Assembly (NCBI GenBank): GCA_024449915.1
Contig: JAMZAV010000160.1
Location: 124,001-188,000, forward strand
Direction of reading: 5' to 3'
DNA length: 64,000 nucleotides
Origin: Sweltsa coloradensis
Lineage: Eukaryota > Arthropoda > Insecta > Plecoptera > Chloroperlidae
Shown: piece after piece, positions 62,401-64,000 of the stretch
How the letters are laid out: each line of letters starts with the position of its first letter
Numbering within the stretch: position 1 is the first letter of the stretch
Translations under genes and position numbers: made by a program
The notes under the pieces: model-generated
Databases searched by the model: none
Seen by the model: only the letters and a program-made list of their open reading frames with translations
Told to the model about the DNA's origin: nothing

Positions 62401-62653
62401 CCGGGACGGTTAACTTCATAACATCTGGATTGTTGGTGCATTGTAGATCTGAATAGATAGGATTTTTATTTTATTTATTATTAATTATTCTTAACCAAAC
62501 AAAAAAGTGAAAAAACCCTCATGTACACAGAAGGTATCACATCCTTAAAAGATAGCTCTAAATGAATATTTCTTTATTCTAGTAATACAAATATTATGTT
62601 TTTAACATTACAGGGATCTACCAAGGTTGAACGCAGAATTTGGGATGGAGTAA
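32222..62653 (+). CDS. PEX5: Peroxisomal targeting signal 1 receptor, PEX5 (13 coding exons)
   Basis: Spliced gene for the cycling receptor that binds proteins ending in a PTS1 (SKL-type) tripeptide in the cytosol and delivers them to the peroxisomal PEX13/PEX14 docking complex. Coding exons: 32222-32380, 33586-33795, 36201-36325, 40619-40751, 41174-41360, 44057-44202, 46714-46899, 49176-49304, 51521-51615, 52195-52363, 59494-59651, 60090-60239, 62614-62653. Every border is AG/GT and the phases join to 628 codons, close to the 600-640 residues usual for the family. Visible parts: Cys11, whose equivalent is the monoubiquitination site needed for receptor recycling; WxxxF/Y motifs at W111, W153, W239 and W261 (PEX14/PEX13 contacts); TPR repeats from about 335 to 582 with a hinge before TPR5; and a C-terminal helical bundle ending FGME. 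The 5' untranslated exon(s), promoter and poly(A) site were not located. The introns are swollen by transposons. Confidence 0.96.
32559..33018. mobile_element. hAT MITE with GATTTAAATC subterminal arrays (PEX5 intron 1)
   Basis: Ends CAGGGTGTGTGATTTTTTTG and, inverted, CAGGGTGTTTTTGATTTAAA. Exact 8-bp duplication ccttcatt at 32551-32558 and 33019-33026. Both subterminal regions consist largely of overlapping GATTTAAATC palindromes. Confidence 0.93.
33586..33795 (+). CDS. PEX5: PEX5 coding exon 2 (residues 54-123)
   Basis: Acceptor tgttccag, donor gac|gtaagc, phase 0-0, 70 codons. It carries the conserved [14 protein letters not shown] segment of the PEX5 N-terminal half and the first WxxxF/Y docking motif, WAEQY, at residues 111-115. 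A continuing open frame past 33795 is intronic read-through. Confidence 0.93.
33915..33970 (-). repeat. Solo terminal fragment of TIR family D
   Basis: Reads, on the - strand, ggattggagaagagttgaga...gttgggaaagaatagagaac then cagcctgtagggctg. The same end occurs at 37297 (+) and as an inverted pair at 41631 and 43720. Confidence 0.7.
34052..34611. mobile_element. TA-duplication MITE (CCGTATTTA ends) in PEX5 intron 2
   Basis: Ends ccgtattta and, inverted, ccgtatttacttgaatgtaa, each flanked by TA. The right end continues with gtcgcacccc, a motif common in widespread animal MITEs of TA-targeting superfamilies. The left end is degraded. The 34347-34601 open frame lies inside. Confidence 0.6.
35181..35208. 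repeat. (TA)n microsatellite
   Basis: Uninterrupted TA dinucleotide tract directly before the left arm of the Penelope-type inverted repeat. A shorter one is at about 34016-34034. Confidence 0.9.
35213..35978. mobile_element. Penelope-like element remnant with inverted LTR arms and GIY-YIG C-terminus
   Basis: Arms 35213-35374 and 35815-35978 are inverse copies (about 160 bp) containing 'gggcagggagaactacccg' then 'aaacgttgg'. Between them, on the + strand (about 35428-35580), lies a fragment reading [17 protein letters not shown], a stop, then [15 protein letters not shown] and LPATW. This resembles the end of the GIY-YIG endonuclease domain of Penelope-like elements, including the catalytic-Glu helix (REAVE). 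The RT part is missing. Open frames at 35450-36135 are shadows of this element. Confidence 0.75.
36201..36325 (+). CDS. PEX5: PEX5 coding exon 3 (residues 124-164)
   Basis: Acceptor cttgttttag, donor aactt|gtaagt, ending phase 2 with its last codon completed by the first G of the next exon. It contains the WASEY docking motif (residues 153-157) and an isolated Trp at 132. The 125-bp exon lies inside transposon-rich intron sequence. Confidence 0.9.
36421..37640. mobile_element. Repeat family C, copy 1, interrupted by a hAT MITE and a family D fragment
   Basis: Shares with 39796-40350 the start attgccaaggtatttgggta, the middle ggccacctcagattttgtcg and the end cagtgactattttttcc...aacgctcgcttcg. 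Copy 1 is split by the 36782-37278 hAT MITE and by a family D end (37297-37345). The GC-rich end gcgagcgaagcgagcg (inverse) resembles the 5' end of the Helitron-like family. Confidence 0.75.
36782..37278. mobile_element. hAT MITE with GGTCAATTGACC subterminal arrays
   Basis: Ends TAGGGATGGG and, inverted, TAGGGTTGCA. Exact 8-bp duplication ctttaatg at 36774-36781 and 37279-37286. Both sides carry overlapping TCAATTGACTGGTCAATTGA repeats. The interior includes a CAT/ATC microsatellite at 36917-36945. Confidence 0.93.
37761..38456. mobile_element. hAT MITE with CCGGAACC subterminal arrays
   Basis: Ends TAGGGATGTGCGG(A/T)... inverted at both sides. Exact 8-bp duplication atatttat at 37753-37760 and 38457-38464. 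Subterminal words are gtatccgaaccgaag, gttcggtccggtttcgg and ggaaccggaaccgaaaaatc. A CpG-rich core lies at about 37868-38150. Open frames at 37713-38151 are within it. Confidence 0.94.
38862..38930. repeat. Relic of the 13783-type hAT element
   Basis: The segment ccggggtctggggctgagtc / ctagctgccggaagc matches the left subterminal region of the 13783 element (ctggggtctggggcgcagcc / ccagccgccggaggc). Termini are lost. Confidence 0.55.
39194..39264. repeat. Tandem duplication of about 35 bp
   Basis: Two adjacent copies of acacaaaataactcttgaga / tcgctctaggccctag with a small length difference. Confidence 0.85.
39796..40350. mobile_element. Repeat family C, copy 2 (uninterrupted)
   Basis: Full-length partner of 36421-37640: attattgccaaggtaggcct at the left, cgaacgttatggcgagacat and cgctcgcttcgctcgctca at the right. 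It confirms that the 36782 MITE and 37297 fragment are insertions in copy 1. Superfamily unknown. Confidence 0.8.
40619..40751 (+). CDS. PEX5: PEX5 coding exon 4 (residues 165-209)
   Basis: Acceptor tacttttcag, donor aag|gtgctt. It begins with the base completing Leu165 and ends in phase 0. The encoded LRETASALL...DDPKF segment corresponds to the conserved 'ETAND...DPK' linker before the helical region in PEX5 proteins. The preceding 4.3-kb intron holds two copies of one repeat family and two hAT MITEs. Confidence 0.9.
41174..41360 (+). CDS. PEX5: PEX5 coding exon 5 (residues 210-271)
   Basis: Acceptor cttttgcag, donor gagg|gtaggt, phase 1 end. It encodes [16 protein letters not shown], matching the conserved 'FLKFVRQIGDGQVSIE' block, then two WxxxF motifs (WHDEF 239-243, WTEEF 261-265). 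Confidence 0.94.
42096..42180. repeat. Single hAT-like end with CTCGAG motifs
   Basis: tagggctgtgcgagactcga then ttttgagacaatctcgagca and tgctcgaaactcgctcc. It has the standard terminus and a further private subterminal word, but no matching second end was found. Confidence 0.5.
42425..43631. mobile_element. hAT element with TTCGAATATTCGAA subterminal arrays
   Basis: Ends TAGGGCTGTGCGAATA and, inverted, TAGGGCTGTGCGAATATTCG. Exact 8-bp duplication ccacttag at 42417-42424 and 43632-43639. Both sides consist of overlapping TTCGAA/GAATATTC palindromes. An AGGCCTAGG block (about 42770-43145) lies within. Confidence 0.94.
44057..44202 (+). CDS. PEX5: PEX5 coding exon 6 (residues 272-320)
   Basis: Acceptor ttaatcttcag, donor agc|gtaagt. 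It starts by completing Asp272 and ends in phase 0. It encodes an acidic linker leading to the TPR domain. The assignment rests on phase continuity with both neighbours and on position. Confidence 0.88.
44786..46574. mobile_element. hAT element (1.79 kb) with CCCGGGTA motifs, containing a pogo-like MITE
   Basis: Ends taatgatgacatcgggta and, inverted, tagggatgacattgggta. Flanks ataaatac (44778-44785) and ataaaaac (46575-46582) match at 7 of 8. Subterminal words are gggtacccggttc and acccgggtaatttgag. A CpG-rich core (about 44880-45310) precedes the nested 45376-46297 element. Open frames in this span are not host genes. Confidence 0.85.
45376..46297. mobile_element. pogo/Tigger-like MITE nested in the 44786 hAT element
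   Basis: Terminal inverted repeats CAGTAAGATCTCTCTTATCC(GA), 22 bp perfect, each flanked by TA (45374-45375, 46298-46299). The 'CAG...CTTATCCG' terminus resembles pogo/Tigger MITEs. Its interior (about 45545-45950) is a diverged copy of the core of the surrounding hAT element (45000-45310). AGGCCTA tracts lie at 45959-46030. Confidence 0.88.
46714..46899 (+). CDS. PEX5: PEX5 coding exon 7 (residues 321-382; TPR1 and start of TPR2)
   Basis: Acceptor ttctatag, donor cag|gtaaag, 62 codons, phase 0-0. It contains [10 protein letters not shown], the hallmark entry into the PEX5 TPR domain. TPR1 follows ([19 protein letters not shown]), then the start of TPR2 ([16 protein letters not shown]). Confidence 0.96.
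46986..47435. mobile_element. hAT MITE with CGTTTAAACG motifs
   Basis: Ends TAGGGATGGG on both sides (inverted). Flanks attgagta (46978-46985) and attgagtt (47436-47443) match at 7 of 8. Subterminal words: cgtttaaacgcgc, aaacgtgtaaacgtg, aaacgtttaaacgc, aaacgtttagg. Confidence 0.9.
48043..48670. mobile_element. hAT MITE with GATATCGATATCG arrays
   Basis: Ends TAGAGATGTTCAAC on both sides (inverted). Exact 8-bp duplication ctgcttta at 48035-48042 and 48671-48678. The left subterminal part repeats cgatatcgatattgcgg, the right gatatcgcgatatcgata. A CpG-rich core lies at 48160-48400. The open frames at 48023-48428 are inside. Confidence 0.94.
49176..49304 (+). CDS. PEX5: PEX5 coding exon 8 (residues 383-425; TPR2-TPR3)
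   Basis: Acceptor gattccag, donor agg|gtaagt, 43 codons. It encodes the TPR helices [20 protein letters not shown] and [16 protein letters not shown], a canonical PEX5 TPR2/3 junction. Confidence 0.95.
49436..50389. mobile_element. hAT MITE with CGGGTCGGGCTCGGGTA arrays, inserted in a (TTA)n tract
   Basis: Ends TAGGGATGTGCGGGTA (both, inverted), flanked by attattat at 49428-49435 and 50390-50397 within an ATT microsatellite that it splits. The left part repeats tcgggctcgggtcgggtaat, the right cccgacccgaggtcgggtaa. It contains aaaccccgctattatcgtt (49712), a possible end of a further TA-type MITE, and a CpG-rich core. Confidence 0.9.
50989..51489. mobile_element. TA-duplication MITE ending 31 bp before the PEX5 exon 9
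   Basis: Ends ccgtatagtacagaatatag and, inverted, ccgtatagtaccgaatatag, each flanked by TA (50987-50988, 51490-51491). The interior has a CpG-rich core (about 51095-51300). The right end reaches the branch-point/polypyrimidine region of intron 8, so it may supply part of the splicing signal. Confidence 0.85.
51521..51615 (+). CDS. PEX5: PEX5 coding exon 9 (residues 426-456; end of TPR3 and hinge)
   Basis: Acceptor gtttgttgcag, donor tcaca|gtaagt, ending phase 2. It encodes [13 protein letters not shown] (end of TPR3), then a Ser/Gly-rich loop in the hinge that separates the two TPR clusters in PEX5. A TA-duplication MITE ends only 30 bp upstream of the acceptor. Confidence 0.93.
51717..51800. 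repeat. Single hAT-like end with AATCGATT arrays
   Basis: tagggatgacatggcagaat followed by cgattaatcgattcc, agatcgattcc and aggaatcgatttcac. The start matches the TAGGGATGACAT end of the 44786 element. A second end was not found, so this may be a truncated or solo copy. Confidence 0.6.
52195..52363 (+). CDS. PEX5: PEX5 coding exon 10 (residues 457-513; TPR5)
   Basis: Acceptor gtgtttcag, donor gag|gtacag. It encodes [20 protein letters not shown], almost the family signature of PEX5 TPR5, then [14 protein letters not shown]. The downstream intron (52364-59493) is the largest here and contains the 5.5-kb nested hAT/LINE insertion. Confidence 0.96.
52816..53207. mobile_element. Long-TIR MITE with TA duplication (PEX5 intron 10)
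   Basis: Ends gggaacctaagtagcgtgca...catagcataggaaaat and the inverse form imperfect inverted repeats of about 65 bp, flanked by TA (52814-52815, 53208-53209). The interior is AT-rich. TA-targeting superfamily, otherwise unassigned. Confidence 0.85.
53211..53643 (-). mobile_element. tRNA-derived SINE, family E, full length on the - strand
   Basis: On the - strand the head (53643 to about 53570) reads ggctcgttggtcttgtggtt, ctgcttccaatgcag (anticodon-arm-like) and ccagggttcgattcccgcc (B box). The body follows, ending in tcagttatataactgagtgg and a (TAAA)n tail at 53211-53238. Acceptor-stem halves do not pair, so this is a SINE and not a functional tRNA. Tail relatives lie at 21228 and 25270. 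Confidence 0.85.
54756..57809 (+). CDS. LINE ORF2 part 1: APE endonuclease and reverse transcriptase (I/Nimb-like group)
   Basis: A 1017-codon open frame, nearly intact. The non-ATG TTG start given is arbitrary. The first ATG in frame is 54912, and the frame is open back to about 54723. Endonuclease: [33 protein letters not shown] and the final GLGH (55,000-55,620). Reverse transcriptase: [53 protein letters not shown] and the active-site FADD at 56979-56990. A thumb/connection segment ([11 protein letters not shown]) follows. It makes the cDNA for target-primed integration. No ORF1/gag is recognised upstream, so the copy is probably 5'-truncated. It lies in PEX5 intron 10, same strand as the gene. 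Confidence 0.92.
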   Translation: MAALYIALQIGGGLRDDASDLLHDRQVKDQVPPGYGTEARNQKSPHHATLSIMAPSDVHLVKNGPYQDHKPTIIYWNAGGVSKKLDEIYSIIYEQNADVFCISEAGKMAEKTDKNLSDLKTPNYVIHILERSRTISSGLIVGVRSTLISTFTVTHKMELSGDKIEIASLDVWMGQIKYTIHMLYNPPQNIPAALETINVSRNTIIVGDFNAPHKDWDYESTTPVGQTVAELVYSNALFLLEDPDKDNRATFLSNSGYTSRPDLVMAHSSIADDLKQENLDCPSGLGHKVIKISAIKSSFKNEQYPYLRWNFRTAKWNDFTKTMENLASTTHLSGNPHRDTKLLEEKILEAAREHIPRGSRKNYKPFWSRKLENLRIKRNKCRQDTEQQKTPTSKDKLLEAQNNLTKAIDEEKEQKFRNFLLNLDYRKDSYKAHIYTSNLCGKKAKPEEENAPLLYKGNMAVTNKEKADVLCRHFTTISSPLRKKPKKLPKFKYKHMPNNAYNRPFTSQELDYAIIKLDNKKAPGPDKIHVEFLKHLGPKARKLVLDLINSYWTSEVPSSWKIAFITPILKPEKDASDPASYRPIALTSALAKTAEKIVNARLDNYLESNYIIAEDQAGFRQHRGTTDQVAYFAQTVKEGFSKGESTLAVSIDLSGAFDSTDRSWAVKQMIKDEVPNNIVRWLHDFINKRRIKVVHKGAHSKTRKTRAGVAQGTITASTVFKIAINGLIKLLNRIPGLVVKVFADDFVIFFTGKCPVGLEQKMGLAMTIAAGWIKVHGFKINCSKTICTYFTMSHNPFKFNITLDGEQIKQTDEMKYLGVTLDKKMTGKIHFEKAAEKGHKRPRLLQRVAGVSWGAKLDTLALTYKTYIRPAIEYGTEVFPAAAATHASHVDRVQNRALRLITGAVKTTPIIAMEWFSQIEPLQLRREQRAVQLHEKLARLNPDKWLNYPTSKVKAHTNFAETVHQLKSKNCPILLEAPRAPLDVPLPELLPDKSNQLAPGTKIDGIERRKMTMTIKN
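57779..58654 (+). CDS. LINE ORF2 part 2: RNase H and C-terminal CCHC knuckle, in the -1 frame
   Basis: This frame opens after a TGA at 57773-57775 and overlaps the end of part 1 by about 30 bases. A single -1 step near 57776-57790 joins the two. RNase H carries the D-E-D-D set: FTDGS (about 57872), AEVAAIARA (about 57980), LSDSVSAI (about 58063) and NEKADFLAK (about 58215). Then comes [17 protein letters not shown] (about 58506-58556), a CX2C..HX4C zinc knuckle. An EN-RT-RNH-knuckle order fits I/Nimb-type LINEs. The stop at 58652-58654 is followed by an A run at 58674-58687. Confidence 0.88.
   Translation, partial: KKDDHDHKELKELAEKHLKKHFPLQEWVHIFTDGSYDSATNRTGYGIHCIFFEEATPMGAGETYFDAEVAAIARAAEKIAETPALPLNKTKFVILSDSVSAIQFVSQAANLHPKSMLFKNSLVGIRQQNKLLETQWIPSHCKIMGNEKADFLAKSATKAPQPPAAPLSYQNVKTKIKSTTKRIFRNTTEETSRLKNWWTEIKKGPDKDWLRKTATAHFRLVTGHDVLQHHLHRFNITNEPATCKLCNLEDQDRAHLFRCAALKNDIDSLPDDLSRIEKEAVLYWIARQKNG
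59494..59651 (+). CDS. PEX5: PEX5 coding exon 11 (residues 514-565; TPR6-TPR7)
   Basis: Acceptor ctctatgtgtag, donor cacaa|gtaagt, ending phase 2. It encodes [18 protein letters not shown] and [16 protein letters not shown]. The asparagines in these segments match those that contact the PTS1 backbone and carboxylate in characterised PEX5 proteins, so cargo binding appears preserved. Confidence 0.96.
60090..60239 (+). CDS. PEX5: PEX5 coding exon 12 (residues 566-615; TPR7 and C-terminal bundle)
   Basis: Acceptor tgttttctag, donor gccag|gtaact. It completes Lys566 and ends in phase 2. It encodes [13 protein letters not shown] (TPR7 helix B), a short loop, then the C-terminal bundle helix [20 protein letters not shown]. 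Confidence 0.94.
60432..61109. mobile_element. Possible MITE in PEX5 intron 12
   Basis: Ends tagggaagtctcacca and, inverted, tagggaagactcacaa (13 of 16 matching). The flanks (tagtcaaa / ttgtcatg) match poorly as an 8-bp duplication. The interior is mostly AT-rich with a short CpG-containing part. Possibly a worn hAT copy. Confidence 0.45.
61477..62092. mobile_element. hAT MITE with ATCGATAATCGATAT arrays (PEX5 intron 12)
   Basis: Ends TAGGGATGTCAA(A)CGATA, inverted at both sides. Exact 8-bp duplication atttttat at 61469-61476 and 62093-62100. Subterminal words are atcgataatcgcgcc and gataatatcgataatcgata. A CpG-rich core with gagagagagagcgcgagcgg lies at 61635-61790. The open frames at 61553-61967 lie in it. 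Confidence 0.94.
62325..62410 (-). repeat. tRNA-like sequence (SINE head or tRNA pseudogene)
   Basis: On the - strand: cggtagcttaggggtaaggc (A box), an anticodon-like arm ctcgaccaacaatcggg, and gaccggggttcgattccccc (B box). The anticodon loop lacks U33 and the acceptor stem pairs only partly, so I do not call a functional tRNA. Confidence 0.6.
62614..62653 (+). CDS. PEX5: PEX5 terminal coding exon 13 (residues 616-628 and stop)
   Basis: Acceptor aacattacag. The exon completes Arg616 and encodes [12 protein letters not shown] then TAA (62651-62653). This matches the short 'RDL...F' tail that ends animal PEX5 proteins. The 3' UTR should follow. An ATTAAA lies just after the stop but is probably too close to be the poly(A) signal. 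Confidence 0.9.
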
Positions 62654-64000
62654 CGTAAATTAAATTCTAGAATATTTTCAAACTAAGGCATCCATAGTCA
62701 GGTTAGTGTCTTCACTTTTCCATCAGCCTGTTTTATTTGTGGTTGGGATTAGTGAGGTCTAACTTTGAAAGTATTGGTTATGGCATATAACTCTTTTCGT
62801 TACATAACCAGGGATGATATACTATACAGGTATATTTATCTCGTTTTTTATTGTGTAAAGTATTGTCACTACAATAGCCCCATGCTAACTCGTCTCATAG
62901 GTGATGTGTCAGTTATGCATGCAAGTATGCACACTGCTCATTGAAATTCCGCAAGTTGGAGATATGTCGTCATGACTCATGAGACAAGATGGCATCGGGC
63001 TAGTAGATTGTTAACATTAACACTAAATGGGGCGGATCTAAATTAAGTTCCAATTATAATTGATGAATTTATATGTTTGATAAAGTCTCGAGTAGTGGAA
63101 TGCTGTTGATGTAACTGAGACACTGGAATATCCTTTGTAATGCATGTGGAGGCTAATCCATATCGCCATGAAATGAGTGCGATTGGCTTTTTAATCGTAG
63201 TTTGCTTTTTATAAAAAGTTGACAACATGGTGTAACTAATGATATTTGTAAGCCTCGTCCTTGACCTGGCAAGGCTGGATTCGAATTCCACGTCGAGACT
63301 CGATCCTTCATTGTGGACTAATGTGTACGGGAGTCCAATCCATGATTAATTGTGTCGCATAATACAAGAGATTTTTTGTTCTTGTACAGTCATTCCACAA
63401 CACAAAATTTGTCAAAACTCAAAACCACTACAAACCCCATTGATGTAGTAAGGTAATAATTTCATTTCATTACATAGCATTTTCTATGGATGGATATATT
63501 TCTGAAAAAAAGATATAATGATCAATTTTAGCTGCATGCACTAGTTGTTGGATATAGCTATGTTTCGACGCGATATCATTTATTCGGACCAGACACGAAC
63601 TAAAAATGTTGACGTGACAAAATTTTCAGTAATGCATGCTTCCTTTTCTGGTTGCATTGCAATATATTTTTTGTTTTACTGCATAGTCGGATCAATAGGC
63701 ATATCTAATGCGTAAGTGTTCTCCCCAGAAATATATTAACAGTGGTTGTTCGGAAATTGCTCCAGGGGTAATATGTTTTATTGGTAGCCACATAAACAAA
63801 GTGGGTAAGATTTTTAATTATACATTTGATTTGGTGACTTCTAGAGGTTTTCAAAGACCAGGTAACTTTATGCTCATGTGTTTTATGATAAGTGTTTCTA
63901 GTTTGATTGAAACTATAGATAATTATTATTTATTTATTATATATTATTAGCATAGGTGATTACTGATTATCCTCGGGGGCAAGTGGCTGGTTCCCACCCC
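62654..64000 (+). other. PEX5 3' flank/3' UTR candidate; no further gene seen
   Basis: AT-rich sequence after the PEX5 stop. A clear AATAAA poly(A) signal was not identified. At 63240-63300 there is a B box-like gctggattcgaattccacg, probably another tRNA-derived relic. The open frames here match nothing I know. Confidence 0.4.

Noticed and set aside
62325..62410. Possible tRNA gene on the - strand
   Set aside because: No U33 in the anticodon loop and an incomplete acceptor stem. Treated as tRNA-like only.

Overview
This is animal genomic DNA, AT-rich, intron-rich and crowded with transposons. The dispersed AGGCCTA/TAGGCCT words, the tRNA-derived SINEs and the many hAT, Penelope-like, Helitron-like and LINE remnants suggest a marine invertebrate. 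An echinoderm or other non-vertebrate deuterostome is my best guess, by inference only. No bacterial, organellar or viral gene organisation is seen.

The one complete host gene is PEX5, the peroxisomal import receptor for PTS1 cargo, on the + strand from 32222 to 62653. I could place 13 coding exons with canonical GT/AG borders and matching phases. Together they give a 628-residue protein with the N-terminal Cys11, four WxxxF/Y motifs and a seven-TPR C-terminal domain. The first coding exon, with its splice acceptor, is duplicated in tandem (99 bp). A single short exon on the - strand (8973-9105) looks like the first coding exon of an ABCG-type (ABCG1/4/white-like) transporter whose remainder would lie left of the window.

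Layout: 0.3-5.16 kb is a decayed LINE (ORF1, endonuclease and RT remnants, (TTGAAA)n tail). 5.2-8.3 kb is featureless. 8.28-12.8 kb holds the ABCG-like exon with a GC-rich upstream stretch and several SINE copies. 12.2-16.1 kb holds three hAT-like elements with related termini. 16.2-31.6 kb carries six copies of a Helitron/Helentron-like family, an inverted Penelope-type repeat pair, SINEs, two foldback MITEs and an AGGCCT-rich block. 32-62.7 kb is PEX5, whose introns hold about ten hAT-type MITEs, most with exact 8-bp target duplications, plus TA-duplication MITEs, a Penelope remnant, SINEs, and a 5.5-kb hAT element containing an EN-RT-RNaseH LINE. 62.7-64 kb is 3' flank.

The most distinctive signal is the set of intronic hAT MITEs. 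They share nearly the same terminus (TAGGGATG and variants) and 8-bp duplications, but each has its own array of a different 6-bp palindrome next to the ends (for example TTCGAA, GATATC, ATCGAT, TTTAAA, CAATTG).
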